Source of the DNA: Pseudonocardia humida | GTDB lineage: Bacteria; Actinomycetota; Actinomycetes; Mycobacteriales; Pseudonocardiaceae | DNA length: 64,000 nucleotides | Direction: 5' to 3' | Assembly (NCBI RefSeq): GCF_023898865.1 | Contig: NZ_JAGSOV010000079.1 | Span: forward strand, 1-64,000 | Shown here: positions 8,344-16,567 of the stretch, piece after piece | Position numbering within the stretch: the stretch's first letter is position 1 | How the letters are laid out: each line of letters starts with the position of its first letter | Position numbers and translations under genes: made by a program | Notes under the pieces: generated by a model | The model's input: only the letters and a program-made list of their open reading frames with translations | What the model was told of the DNA's origin: nothing | Databases searched by the model: none

Positions 8344-9273
8344 TCAGCCCGACCCGCCGGCCAGCCGCAGCGCGCCGCGGTCGAGGTCGAGCGTCGCGGG
8401 CTGGCCGAGCGGCACGGTGACGGCGCCGGGCCCGTGCCCCACCGGGAACCCGCCGACGAACGGCACCCCGAAGTGGCGCAGCCGGTCGTCGAGCACGGCG
8501 AGCACCCTGCGGGTGGTCTCCCCGCTGTAGGCGCTGCCGTTGAACCGCCCCAGCGCCACCCCCGACACCTGCCCGAGCACGCCCGAGCGCCCCAGGAACG
8601 TCAGCCAGCGGTCGACCCGGTACGGCGGCTCGTCCACGTCCTCCAGCAGCAGCACGGTGCCGGTCCAGGAGCGCGGCTCGACCAGGCTCGTGGCCAGCAC
8701 CGCGAGGTTCCCGCCCAGCAGCACCCCCTGCACCGTCCCGGTGCCGTTGCGCAGGGCGAACGTCGGCTCGGTCGGCACCGCGCGGACCGTGGCGCTGGTG
8801 CCGAACGACGCCATCGCCCGGCGCAGCGACTCGGCAGCCGCCGCTGTCGGGCCGGCGGCGCGCCCGCCGACGGCCGGGCCGTGCAGGCTCGGCAGGCCGG
8901 TCGCGGTCCACAGCGCGAGGTGCAGCGCGGTGATGTCGCTGAACCCGACCAGCAGCTTGCGCCCGCGGTCCCAGTCGATGCCGTCGACGATGCGCTGGGT
9001 GCCGTACCCGCCGCGCAGGCACACCACCGCCCGGACGTCGGGGTCGTCCCACGCGGCCTGGAACTCGGCGAGGCGGTCGGCGTCCGGCGCCGCCAGGTAG
9101 CTCAGCGGGCGGGCGGGGGCACCGTTGCCGGGCCCGTGGGCCTCGCGCACGACGTGCAGGCCCCAGCTGCGCAGCAGCCGGTGGGCGCGGGCGATCGCCT
9201 CCGGGGGCGAGGCGCTGGCCGGGGAGACGAGCGCGACGGCGTCGCCGGGGCCCACGCTCAGCGACCCGCTCAT
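8344..9273 (-). CDS. LD-carboxypeptidase, peptidase family S66
   Basis: A 309-residue protein. Family S66 enzymes remove the terminal D-Ala from tetrapeptide stems during cell-wall recycling, or cleave related peptides such as microcin C (MccF). The nucleophile is S112 in VGFSDITALH. The Glu of the Ser-Glu-His triad is likely in LLLEDVDEPPYR and the His in FPVGHGPGAVTVPLG. CLRGGYGTQRI is another family signature. There is no signal peptide, so it is cytoplasmic. It lies 49 bases upstream of the glycosyltransferase gene on the same strand. Confidence 0.85.
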   Translation of the reverse strand: MSGSLSVGPGDAVALVSPASASPPEAIARAHRLLRSWGLHVVREAHGPGNGAPARPLSYLAAPDADRLAEFQAAWDDPDVRAVVCLRGGYGTQRIVDGIDWDRGRKLLVGFSDITALHLALWTATGLPSLHGPAVGGRAAGPTAAAAESLRRAMASFGTSATVRAVPTEPTFALRNGTGTVQGVLLGGNLAVLATSLVEPRSWTGTVLLLEDVDEPPYRVDRWLTFLGRSGVLGQVSGVALGRFNGSAYSGETTRRVLAVLDDRLRHFGVPFVGGFPVGHGPGAVTVPLGQPATLDLDRGALRLAGGSG

Positions 9274-9413
9274 CCGTCGTGCTCCCGCGCGGTGCCCCGC
9301 GCTCTCCGCCCCGTCAGCGGGGGCGCAGGGGCGTGGGCCGTGGAGGCGGGGGAGCGGGGAGCCACGCCCCCGACCGTTCCAGACCCGGCGCGGCCGGTCC
9401 AAGGGGTCGGGCG

Positions 9414-9443
9414 CGGGAGTTCGCGCCCCGGCGCGAACTCCCG
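9414..9443 (-). terminator. Hairpin behind the SDR gene
   Basis: Perfect 13-bp stem CGGGAGTTCGCGC with a CCCG loop, 8 bases past the stop codon of the minus-strand SDR gene. There is no T-run, as is common for actinobacterial terminators. Confidence 0.6.
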
Positions 9444-9451
9444 TCAACCGC

Positions 9452-10279
9452 CTACTCGCCCTGCGCCTTCGCCGCGACGTCCTGCCACTCGCGCCAGGTG
9501 GCCAGCCGCGACTCGTAGTCCGCCGTCGCGATGCCCAGCGGCGCCGTCCCCAGGAAGATCCGCAGCGGCGGCTCGTCGGCGTCGACCACGGCCAGCACGG
9601 CGCTCGCCGAGGCCGTGGGGTCGCCCGGGGTGCCGATCCGCTGCCGGCGCGCCGCCTGGACCTGCTCGTGCAGCTCGGCGTACTCGGGCAGCGCGGCGGA
9701 GTGGCGGGCGGAGGCGCCGCTCCAGTCGGTGGCGAAGCCGCCGGGCTCGATCAGGGTGACGCGGACGCCGAAGCCGGCGACCTCCTGGGCCAGCGCCTGG
9801 CTGAGGCCCTCCAGCGCCCACTTGGACGCGTGGTACATCCCGACCAGCGGGAACGCGCTGATCCCGCCGATCGAGGAGACCTGCAGGATGTGCCCGGAGC
9901 CCTGGGCCCGCAGGATCGGCAGGGCGGCCTGGGTGACCCAGAGCGCCCCGAACAGGTTGGTCTCCATCTGGTCGCGGGCGTCGGACTCGCTGAGCTCCTC
10001 GACGAACCCGAAGTGCCCGTAACCGGCGTTGTTGACCACGACGTCGAGCCGGCCGAACCGCTCGTGGGCCGCGGCGACCGCGGCGAAGTCGGCGGCGCGG
10101 TCGGTGACGTCCAGGCGCAGCGGCAGGATCCGCTCGCCGTAGCGCTCCACGAGGTCGTCGAGGGTGGCTGTGTCGCGCGCCGTGGCGGCCACGCGGTCGC
10201 CGCGCTCCAGCGCGGCGACCGTCCATTCGCGGCCGAAGCCGCGCGACGCGCCGGTGATGAACCAGACCTTCTCCGTCAT
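9452..10279 (-). CDS. Short-chain dehydrogenase/reductase (SDR)
   Basis: A 275-residue classical SDR using NAD(P). The cofactor loop is TGASRGFGREW near residue 10, NNAGYGHFG is the NAG motif, and the active site is YHASKWALEGLS (Tyr and Lys), with the catalytic Ser in SSIGG. Length is normal. An Arg in the loop and ATARD at the end of beta-2 favour NADPH. The substrate cannot be predicted. An 18-bp palindrome lies about 45 bases upstream of the start, between it and the small membrane protein gene, and may regulate it. Confidence 0.85.
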   Translation of the reverse strand: MTEKVWFITGASRGFGREWTVAALERGDRVAATARDTATLDDLVERYGERILPLRLDVTDRAADFAAVAAAHERFGRLDVVVNNAGYGHFGFVEELSESDARDQMETNLFGALWVTQAALPILRAQGSGHILQVSSIGGISAFPLVGMYHASKWALEGLSQALAQEVAGFGVRVTLIEPGGFATDWSGASARHSAALPEYAELHEQVQAARRQRIGTPGDPTASASAVLAVVDADEPPLRIFLGTAPLGIATADYESRLATWREWQDVAAKAQGE

Positions 10280-10324
10280 CGAACTGCCCTTCGCGGTGGT
10301 GTGGTGCTTCCGGGCGGGAGAACG

Positions 10325-10342
10325 ACCGGAGGCGCCTCCGGT
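10325..10342. promoter_or_regulatory. 18-bp perfect palindrome upstream of the SDR gene
   Basis: ACCGGAGGCGCCTCCGGT is its own reverse complement. It lies 46-63 bases upstream of the SDR start and 25 bases past the stop of the membrane protein gene, so it could be an operator for the SDR or a terminator stem for the upstream gene. Confidence 0.4.
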
Positions 10343-10366
10343 ATTCCGGCGCTCCGGGTCGCGGGG

Positions 10367-10633
10367 TCAGCGGGACGCGCGCAGCCGGGCCACCGCGCCG
10401 ACCGGGACGACCACGGCCAGGGCCACCGCCACCTGCACGGGGCCCACGACCTGCGCGGCCAGCAGCAGGGCCGGACCGGTGAACAGCAGCCCGAGCCCGG
10501 CCATCGGGCGGTCGCGGCGCAGGCAGTGCAGCGCCGCGGCCAGGCACAGGAGCATGGCGACCAGGCCCACCGCCGCGCCTGCGACGCTCAGCGTGATCTC
10601 CGTCGGGGACGCGAGCGGGCCCGGCAGCGGCAC
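10367..10633 (-). CDS. Small membrane protein, unknown
   Basis: An 88-residue protein with about three hydrophobic helices: ITLSVAGAAVGLVAMLLCLA, a second around GLGLLFTGPALLLAAQVVG, and a third VAVALAVVVPVGAVA. It ends in a basic tail (RLRASR). The GTG at 10633 is chosen because GGAGGAGG lies directly upstream; an ATG at 10696 in the same frame would add a charged, unconserved-looking stretch. It precedes the SDR gene on the same strand by 87 bases. No function can be assigned. Confidence 0.55.
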   Translation of the reverse strand: MPLPGPLASPTEITLSVAGAAVGLVAMLLCLAAALHCLRRDRPMAGLGLLFTGPALLLAAQVVGPVQVAVALAVVVPVGAVARLRASR

Positions 10634-10831
10634 GGCCCCTCCTCCCCGACGGTGCGACGAGTCTCGCCCCGGGACGCCGCCATCGCAATCAGTCATCAGG
10701 CTCGCACCCACCGTCACCGCTCGTGCTCGTCCGGGCCCGCGCTGGGCCGACGGTGAGCCGTTGATCTCGGACGGGTGGCGGCGGCGCGCCCGGCACGTAG
10801 CATCGCGGCGTCGGCAGGCGGAAGGGGTGCG

Positions 10832-11638
10832 ATGGGGCACGAGGACCGGGTGCGGGTCACGATCGAGGGCGGGGTCGCGGACGTGCGGCTGAACCGCCCG
10901 GACAAGCGCAACGCGCTCGATCCCGCGATGTTCGAGGCGCTGGTGCTCACCGGGACCGAGCTGGCGGCGGACACCTCGCTGCGCGCGGTCGTGCTGTCCG
11001 GGGAGGGGCCCGACTTCTGCGCGGGGCTCGACTTCGGCTCGTTCCGCGCGATGGCGTCCGGGGAGCGGCTCTCGGCGCGGGCGGAGCTGCCGGAGCCGAC
11101 CGGCCCGGCCCGGGCGACGGGCCAACGCGCCGTCCACGTGTGGACCGAGCTGCCCGTACCGGTGATCGCCGCGATCCGGGGCAACGCGCTCGGCGGCGGC
11201 CTGCAGGTCGCGCTGGGCGCCGACATCCGGATCGTCGCCCCCGACGCGGTGCTGTCGGTGCTGGAGGTCCAGTGGGGCCTGGTGCCCGACATGACCGGCA
11301 CCCAGGTGCTGCCCGAGCTGGTCGGCCGCGACGTGGCCAAGGAGCTGGCGTTCACCGGGCGGCGGGTGTCGGGCACCGAGGCGGCGCGGCTGGGGCTGGC
11401 CACCCGGGTGGCCGACGACCCGCTGGCCGAGGCGCTGCAGACGGCCCGCACGATCGCCGGGATGAACCCGCACGCCGTGCGCGGGACCAAGCGGCTGATC
11501 GAGATGGCCGGGCGCGTCGACCTGGCCGAGGGGCTGGCCGCCGAGCAGCGCGAGATCGGCGCGCTGATCGGCAGCCCGAACCAGGTCGAGGCGGTCACGG
11601 CCCGGTTCGAGCGCCGGGCCCCGCAGTTCGCGGACTGA
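10832..11638 (+). CDS. Enoyl-CoA hydratase/isomerase (crotonase) family protein
   Basis: A 268-residue crotonase-fold protein that should act on acyl-CoA thioesters. The acyl-CoA and oxyanion hole segments are present (FCAGLDFGSFR and GNALGGGLQVALGADI). The second catalytic Glu of hydratases is kept in LEVQWGLVPD. The first, normally Glu in GGGxE, is Gln here (GGGLQ). A true hydratase usually has both, so it may be an isomerase, hydrolase or another crotonase. The ATG at 10832 has GAAGGGG upstream. It stands alone and no pathway neighbours are evident. Confidence 0.82.
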   Translation: MGHEDRVRVTIEGGVADVRLNRPDKRNALDPAMFEALVLTGTELAADTSLRAVVLSGEGPDFCAGLDFGSFRAMASGERLSARAELPEPTGPARATGQRAVHVWTELPVPVIAAIRGNALGGGLQVALGADIRIVAPDAVLSVLEVQWGLVPDMTGTQVLPELVGRDVAKELAFTGRRVSGTEAARLGLATRVADDPLAEALQTARTIAGMNPHAVRGTKRLIEMAGRVDLAEGLAAEQREIGALIGSPNQVEAVTARFERRAPQFAD

Positions 11639-11720
11639 CCGCCCGGGACGGGTTCCGGGTCCCGGCGGCGCTTCCGCGCCGGCCCGGGATGCGGCAACCT
11701 GGACCGCGGAGGTGGGGTCC

Positions 11721-11948
11721 GTGTCTCTGCTCGAACATCGCCGATGGGTCGACCTGCCACCCCGCGCCCGGGCGGGGGTGGTGGTGGGCGGCGGCGTCCA
11801 GCTGGGCCTGCTCGCCGCGGCCCTCGCCGACCTGCGCCGCCGGGACGCGGCGCTGGTCCGGGGACCGCGCTGGGTGTGGGCGCTGGTCTCGCTGCTGAAC
11901 TTCGTCGGCCCGATCGCCTACTTCACCCTCGGGCGCCGCGCCCGCTGA
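11721..11948 (+). CDS. PLDc_N-domain small membrane protein
   Basis: A 75-residue protein with two transmembrane helices, one near VVVGGGVQLGLLAAALADL and one near WVWALVSLLNFVGPIAYFTLG. The second helix with WxLVxLxNFxGPxAYFxxGR is the hallmark of the phospholipase D N-terminal-like (PLDc_N) family found in many actinobacterial small proteins and in cardiolipin synthases. No catalytic HKD motif is present, so it is not an enzyme by itself. The GTG at 11721 has GGAGG at a good distance; a second GTG at 11712 is in frame. It overlaps the kinase gene tail-to-tail by 26 bases. Confidence 0.7.
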   Translation: MSLLEHRRWVDLPPRARAGVVVGGGVQLGLLAAALADLRRRDAALVRGPRWVWALVSLLNFVGPIAYFTLGRRAR

Positions 11949-12585
11949 CCGCACCCACCACGACGTGACCGGGCGGCGGGGGCGTCGGCGGGGTGCCCGC
12001 GACGACGACGGTGGCCCGTTCCCACGCCCGCTCCGCGGTCAGCAGCGTCAGCTCGGCGGCGTTCCACTCGGCCATCACCGCCATCGCCTCCGCGTCGTCG
12101 CTGTCGCGGTGGTGCATGCGGCCGTCGGCCACGTCCATGTCGGACTGCACCCAGACCGCGGCGTCCAGGTGCGGCTCCAGCCGCCTGCGGGCCGCCGCGC
12201 ACCCCTCGACCAGCAGCAACTCGCAGCCGGCCGGCACCTCGATCGCGCCTTCGCGGCCCCGCTCGCGCCAGGCCGGCGGGGTGAACCGCACGGCGCGCCC
12301 GGCCCTCGCCGGTTCCAGCACGTGCTCGACCAGCATCGGGTCCCAGTCGAAGAAGCTGTGGTGCCAGGCGGCGTCGTCGGTGTGCAGGACGGTGGCGCGC
12401 GGGCCTGCCGCGGCGGCGAGCGCCCCGGCCAGCGTGGACTTGCCGCTCCCGCCGCGGCCGTCGACGGCGACGACCCACGGCCGCGTGGGAGGGACCGGCC
12501 GCCCGGCGGTCAGCAGGCCCAGCACCTCGGTGACGGGCACCGCCCGCCACGGGCCGCGGTCGGGCTCACCCCCGGGTAGTCGCAT
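11923..12585 (-). CDS. P-loop nucleoside/uridine kinase-like protein
   Basis: A 220-residue protein with a clear Walker A loop VAVDGRGGSGKSTLAG near residue 40 and a conserved HTDDAAWHHSFFDWD acceptor segment. LLLVEGCAAARRRLEP resembles the lid/DE region of uridine kinase-like enzymes. WVQSDMDVADGRMHHRD may be a lid. It belongs to the broad nucleoside/nucleotide kinase family; the phosphoryl acceptor is not evident. The last 26 bases overlap the convergent PLDc_N gene. Confidence 0.75.
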   Translation of the reverse strand: MRLPGGEPDRGPWRAVPVTEVLGLLTAGRPVPPTRPWVVAVDGRGGSGKSTLAGALAAAAGPRATVLHTDDAAWHHSFFDWDPMLVEHVLEPARAGRAVRFTPPAWRERGREGAIEVPAGCELLLVEGCAAARRRLEPHLDAAVWVQSDMDVADGRMHHRDSDDAEAMAVMAEWNAAELTLLTAERAWERATVVVAGTPPTPPPPGHVVVGAVSGRGARG

Positions 12586-12685
12586 GCCGCCATCCTCGCC
12601 CAGCGTGCCCGCGCGAGCACACCGGCGACGAGCGCGGCCAGTCGGCCGCGGTGCCCCCGGGCCCGCGGGCGCGCATGATCGACGC

Positions 12686-13888
12686 GTGACCGCCTACTCG
12701 CTGCTGTCCCACCTGGAGTGTTCTCGCGAGGGCACCCCCCACGACGCCGACGTGGTGCAGGGCACGTCACCCGTCGGGGCGCCGCTGCTGGCCCGCTACG
12801 ACCTGGACCGGGTCGCGGCCGCGGTGACCCCGGCCGACATCGCCGGGCGCCCGCCGACGCTGTGGCGCTACCACGAGGTGCTGCCCGTCCGCGATCCCGC
12901 GCGGGTGGTCAGCCTCGGTGAGGGCATGACGCCGATGGTCGACCTGCCCCGCCACGGCGCCCGGCTGGGCGTGCCCGCGCTGCGGATGAAGGACGAGGGG
13001 TTGGTGCCGACCGGCTCGTTCAAGGCCCGCGGCGCGGCCGTCGGGGTCTCCCGGGCGGTCGAGCTGGGGGTGGCCGGGATCGCGATGCCGACCAACGGCA
13101 ACGCCGGCGCCGCGTGGGCCGCCTACGCGGCGCGGGCGGGGATCGGGGCGCTGGTCGCGATGCCGGTGGACGCCCCGCAGATCACCCGCCGCGGCTGCGC
13201 GGTCACCGGCGCCGAGCTGTACCTGGTCGACGGCCTGATCGGCGACGCCGGGGCGCTGGTGAAGGCCGCGGTGGGGGAGCGGCCCGGCTGGCAGGACACC
13301 TCCACGCTGCGCGAGCCGTACCGCATCGAGGGCAAGAAGACGATGGGCTACGAGATCGTCGAGCAGCTCGGCTGGCGGGCCCCCGACGTCATCCTCTACC
13401 CGACCGGCGGTGGCGTCGGGATCATCGGCATCCACAAGGCGCTGCGGGAGATGCGGGAGCTGGGCTGGCTGCGCGGCGAGCTGCCGCGGCTGGTCGCGGT
13501 GCAGGCCACGGGCTGCGCGCCGATCGTCGACGCCTTCGCCGCGGGCCTCGCCGAGAGCACGCCGCCCGCCGACCCGCGCACGGTCGCGTTCGGGATCACC
13601 GTGCCCAAGGCGCTGGGCGACTTCCTGGTGCTCGACGCCGTCCGGGCCACCGGCGGGACGGCGATCGCCGTGACCGACGAGGAGCTGCTGGCCGCGCAGT
13701 CCGCGCTGGCCCGCGACGAGGGCGCCTGGGTCTGCCCCGAGGGGGCGGCCTGCTTCGCCGCCGTCGGGCGGCTGCGGGAGTCGGGTTGGCTGGCGGGCGA
13801 CGAGGAGGTCGTCGTCCTCAACACCGGTGCCGGCCTGCTCTACCCCGACACGGTCCCCGTCGACGCCCCGGTCCTGCCCCGCCCGTAG
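12686..13888 (+). CDS. Threonine synthase, PLP-dependent
   Basis: A 400-residue fold-type II PLP enzyme that converts O-phosphohomoserine to threonine. The PLP lysine lies in PTGSFKARGAAVG, the phosphate-binding loop is PTNGNAGAAWAAYAARAG, and a glycine-rich loop YPTGGGVGIIG comes later. Length fits the type of threonine synthase with an N-terminal extension. The start is a GTG at 12686, since an upstream ATG meets a stop after four codons. No hom or thrB is adjacent, so a related beta-eliminating enzyme is possible. It ends head-on against the Spo0M-like gene with family A repeat copy 2 in between. Confidence 0.8.
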   Translation: MTAYSLLSHLECSREGTPHDADVVQGTSPVGAPLLARYDLDRVAAAVTPADIAGRPPTLWRYHEVLPVRDPARVVSLGEGMTPMVDLPRHGARLGVPALRMKDEGLVPTGSFKARGAAVGVSRAVELGVAGIAMPTNGNAGAAWAAYAARAGIGALVAMPVDAPQITRRGCAVTGAELYLVDGLIGDAGALVKAAVGERPGWQDTSTLREPYRIEGKKTMGYEIVEQLGWRAPDVILYPTGGGVGIIGIHKALREMRELGWLRGELPRLVAVQATGCAPIVDAFAAGLAESTPPADPRTVAFGITVPKALGDFLVLDAVRATGGTAIAVTDEELLAAQSALARDEGAWVCPEGAACFAAVGRLRESGWLAGDEEVVVLNTGAGLLYPDTVPVDAPVLPRP

Positions 13889-13955
13889 CCGTCGAGAACG
13901 AAGTTGCGGTCGGTTGGACCGGTCCAAAATGACGACAAGTTCGTTCTCGACGGGG
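13889..13955. repeat. Family A long inverted repeat, copy 2
   Basis: A 67-bp near-palindrome with the same outer arms (CCGTCGAGAACGAA / TTCGTTCTCGACGGGG) and core TTGGACCGGTCCAAAA as the copy at 6301. It fills the space between two convergent stop codons exactly (13888 and 13961), the expected place of a bidirectional terminator. Confidence 0.88.
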
Positions 13956-13960
13956 TTCGG

Positions 13961-14740
13961 TCAGCCGAAGAGGCCGCGGCGGCGGGCCAGCTCGTGCAGC
14001 TGCTCGTCGAGGAAGCGGTCGAGGTCGCCGGAGTCGATGAAGTCGTAGGGCAGCGGCAGCCTGCGGACGCGGTCGTCGCCCTCGGTGAGCAGCCCGGCCT
14101 TCTTGTCGCCCTCGAGGACCACCTCGATCTCGTGCGGTCGGGTCAGGAACGTCACCTCGACCTCGTTCAGCGAGCGCGACAGCGACGCCGGCGGGTAGAA
14201 CTCCAGCTCCTGGTAGAACGGCAGCGTCGACCCGCGGATCTGGCCCCGCTCGACGTCGGAGCTCTTGAACCGGCAGCCGATCCGCTCCAGCGCGCCCAGG
14301 ATGCGCTGCTGGGCGGGCAGCGGCTCGACGCGGATCGGGTCGTAGTCGCCCTTGTCGAACGACTTGGCGATCTCCAGCTCGGTGCGCACGCCCAGCCGGA
14401 CGCCGCGCAGGTCGCCGCCGTTGACGACGTTGAACGGCGTCTCCAGCGGCACGTCCATCGAGAACGGCACGCTGCGGCGCTGGCCGGGGTGCAGGGTGAA
14501 CTCGCCCTCGACGACCTGGCGGGCGAACGTCGAGTCGGACTGGTGCTCGCTGTCGTCGGTCTCCACCTCGACCCGGCACACCAGGGTCAGCGCCAGGTAC
14601 TTGATCTCCTGCTCGAACTCCCCGCCGACGACCTCGACCACGCCGTCGAGCCGGCCGCCCGGCTGCGCCACCGGCGTGTGCACGATCGTGTCGACGGTCG
14701 TGCCGCCGCCGAACCTCGCCTTGATCCGCTTGAAGATCAT
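13961..14740 (-). CDS. Spo0M-like sporulation-control/arrestin-fold protein
   Basis: A 259-residue protein of the SpoOM family. It starts MIFKRIKARFGGGTTVDTIV, followed by the typical VQPGGRLDGVVEVVGG-like segment (here AQPGGRLDGVVEVVGGEFEQ) and a beta-rich arrestin-like pattern with a charged C-terminus ending in LARRRGLFG. In Bacillus, Spo0M affects sporulation and cell division; in actinobacteria its job is unclear. There is no signal peptide, so it is cytosolic. It is the last gene of a minus-strand group with the 97-residue gene and DUF302 lipoprotein upstream. Confidence 0.85.
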   Translation of the reverse strand: MIFKRIKARFGGGTTVDTIVHTPVAQPGGRLDGVVEVVGGEFEQEIKYLALTLVCRVEVETDDSEHQSDSTFARQVVEGEFTLHPGQRRSVPFSMDVPLETPFNVVNGGDLRGVRLGVRTELEIAKSFDKGDYDPIRVEPLPAQQRILGALERIGCRFKSSDVERGQIRGSTLPFYQELEFYPPASLSRSLNEVEVTFLTRPHEIEVVLEGDKKAGLLTEGDDRVRRLPLPYDFIDSGDLDRFLDEQLHELARRRGLFG

Positions 14741-14844
14741 CTTTGCCCCCCAGCCGCTCGATTCCCCCGAACCGGGGCAGACCCTATCGCGCACCCACCA
14801 CTCGAACGGGCGAACCGCCGCGACCGCGCGGCCGGGGGTGCGCG

Positions 14845-15138
14845 TCAGGCGTCGGGAGCGTTCTCCACGGTCAGCACGCCACCGATGTCGTAGCGCAGCC
14901 AGGCCAGCAGGACGCGGTCCTCCAGGGTCAGCGGGACCCGCGGGCCCGACCAGCTCAACAGCGCCGTGGGGCGGTGGGCGAGCGCGTCGCGCAGGGTCGC
15001 GGCCAGCTCCGGGGTGGCCAGCACGATGACGCCCTCGTGGCTGACCGCCTGCGACCCGGGCGCGGCGTCGGCGGCGTCCGGGCCCGTGCTGAGCACGTAA
15101 CCGCAGCCCTGCCGATCGTCGTATCCGGTCACCACCAT
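14845..15138 (-). CDS. Hypothetical 97-residue protein
   Basis: Starts MVVTGYDDRQGCGYVLSTGP and contains a hydrophobic-beta and helix pattern with ELAATLRDALAHRP and LLAWLRYDIGGVLTVE. The single Cys and lack of signal or membrane segments suggest a small cytosolic protein. It sits between the DUF302 lipoprotein and the Spo0M-like gene, on the same strand as both. I do not recognise the family. Confidence 0.6.
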   Translation of the reverse strand: MVVTGYDDRQGCGYVLSTGPDAADAAPGSQAVSHEGVIVLATPELAATLRDALAHRPTALLSWSGPRVPLTLEDRVLLAWLRYDIGGVLTVENAPDA

Positions 15139-15186
15139 GTGCGCGTTCCCCCGTGCTCGTCCGGCGTTGCCCGTCCAGCCTGCCGC

Positions 15187-16170
15187 TCAGGGTTCGAGTC
15201 CGGCGCCGGTGCGGGCGATCTTGTCGGCCTCCGCCGCGAGAGCGACCACATCGGGGGAGTCGGCGGGGATGCCGTGGCGCAGCGCGATCCGCCGGATGTC
15301 GGGGTAGCCGACCGCCGTCTCGTTCCGCTCGTTGATGAACACGACGAAGCGCAGCGGCAGGTCCAGGCCGATGGTCGGGGCCGCGGCCAGCAGCGGGGCC
15401 TCCACGGCCGGACGCGTGATCAGCACCGCGGTGCTCGCCCGCGGCGGGGCGGGGGTGCCGGGCGGCTGCCCGGGGCGGGGCCGGCCGGTGTCGGGGACGA
15501 ACTCGAGCGTGGCCAGCACGTTGTTGCCGCCCCGGGCGCCTGCGCGCTGCAGGTCGGCGACCGCGGCGGCGATCGTCCCGTCGCTGATCACGGTCAGCAG
15601 GTAGTCGACCGGCGTGACCCCGATCAGCGGGGCCGCGGTGGCGTCCACCGCCCCGGGGGCGACCGCGCCCAGGATCGCCGCGTTGGCCTCGGCCAGCGGC
15701 TGGCTCACGGCGACGTCGGAGACGCCGGACAGCGCGGCGAGGTAGTCCAGGCTGTCGAAGCTCAGCACCGTCGTCCCCGCGTCGTCCTGGCGCACCTGGA
15801 ACGGTGAGGGCAGCACGCCACCGGCCCGGGGGTCGAACAGGGCCATGCCGGTGTTGGCGGCGTCGGGGCCGCCGATGACCACCGTGTTCGGCGGGATCTG
15901 CACGCCGGCCTCGCGGGCCGCGGCGGCGTGGTCGACGACCGCGGCCACCCGCCCGCCGCCGCTGGTGATCGCGTCCTGCAGGCGCTGGGCGAGCGCGGCC
16001 GGGTCGCCGTCGGCGGCCACCGTGACCGAGCCGGCCGGTTGGCCGGGGACCAGGGCCGCGCGGAGCGTGGCGCCGGAGCCGCCGTCCAGCGCCCCGCACG
16101 CCGAAGCGCTCAACGAGAGCGCCAACACGGCACCCACTGTCCGCATGCGGGCTCGGACCAGGGTGGGCAT
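15187..16170 (-). CDS. Lipoprotein with two DUF302 domains
   Basis: A 327-residue exported protein. The N-terminus is a lipoprotein signal peptide: basic MRTR-type start, hydrophobic run VLALSLSASAC, and lipobox Cys near residue 25. Two DUF302-like units follow. The first is around VAAVVDHAAAAREAGVQIPP and VVIGGPDAANTGMALFDPRA; the second around ITRPAVEAPLLAAAPTIGLD and LRFVVFINERNETAVGYPD. A Pro-rich linker (RPRPGQPPGTPAPP) separates them. DUF302 proteins are periplasmic or surface proteins of unclear function, sometimes linked to metal or redox stress. It heads the minus-strand group and is divergent from etfBA. Confidence 0.8.
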   Translation of the reverse strand: MPTLVRARMRTVGAVLALSLSASACGALDGGSGATLRAALVPGQPAGSVTVAADGDPAALAQRLQDAITSGGGRVAAVVDHAAAAREAGVQIPPNTVVIGGPDAANTGMALFDPRAGGVLPSPFQVRQDDAGTTVLSFDSLDYLAALSGVSDVAVSQPLAEANAAILGAVAPGAVDATAAPLIGVTPVDYLLTVISDGTIAAAVADLQRAGARGGNNVLATLEFVPDTGRPRPGQPPGTPAPPRASTAVLITRPAVEAPLLAAAPTIGLDLPLRFVVFINERNETAVGYPDIRRIALRHGIPADSPDVVALAAEADKIARTGAGLEP

Positions 16171-16301
16171 CGGCGGCTCCGGGGCAGGGCTCGGGGTCGA
16201 GGGGGGCGGCGGCGACCTTAGCGGCGCGGATCCCGCGCGGGCCGGTCGTCCACCGGGCAGCCGATCAGCGGCGCCGCTCGCGCGCCAACAGGACTGCGGG
16301 G

Positions 16302-16315
16302 ACCGGTCGACCGGT
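16302..16315. promoter_or_regulatory. 14-bp perfect palindrome in the lipoprotein/etfB gap
   Basis: ACCGGTCGACCGGT is fully self-complementary. It lies in the 397-base divergent gap (16171-16567) that also holds a candidate etfB promoter. No gene is seen in this gap; palindrome and promoter are the only structures noted. Confidence 0.3.
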
Positions 16316-16353
16316 TCGTGACACCGGAGTGACCGGTTTCACCCGTGCGCCGA

Positions 16354-16381
16354 TTGCCGGTCGTATACCCCCTGGTAACAA
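16354..16381 (+). promoter_or_regulatory. Candidate sigma-70 type promoter for etfBA
   Basis: TTGCCG at 16354-16359 and TAACAA at 16376-16381, 16 bases apart, within a locally less GC-rich stretch. This would leave a leader of about 180 bases before etfB. Confidence 0.4.
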
Positions 16382-16567
16382 TGACCGGGTTGGGTCGCCC
16401 GGCGTGCGGGACCGCGGTCGCGGGCGGCGGAGTCGCATGTGAAGGTCCCAGCAGCAGGTCCTGGAAGTCCCCGATCGATTCCGGCGTCGGCGCCGTGGAC
16501 GGCAGCCGCGCCGGCCGGCGGGGTCCATCGCGGGTCGCCCGCACCGGCAGGAGGTCGAAGAGGTCCG

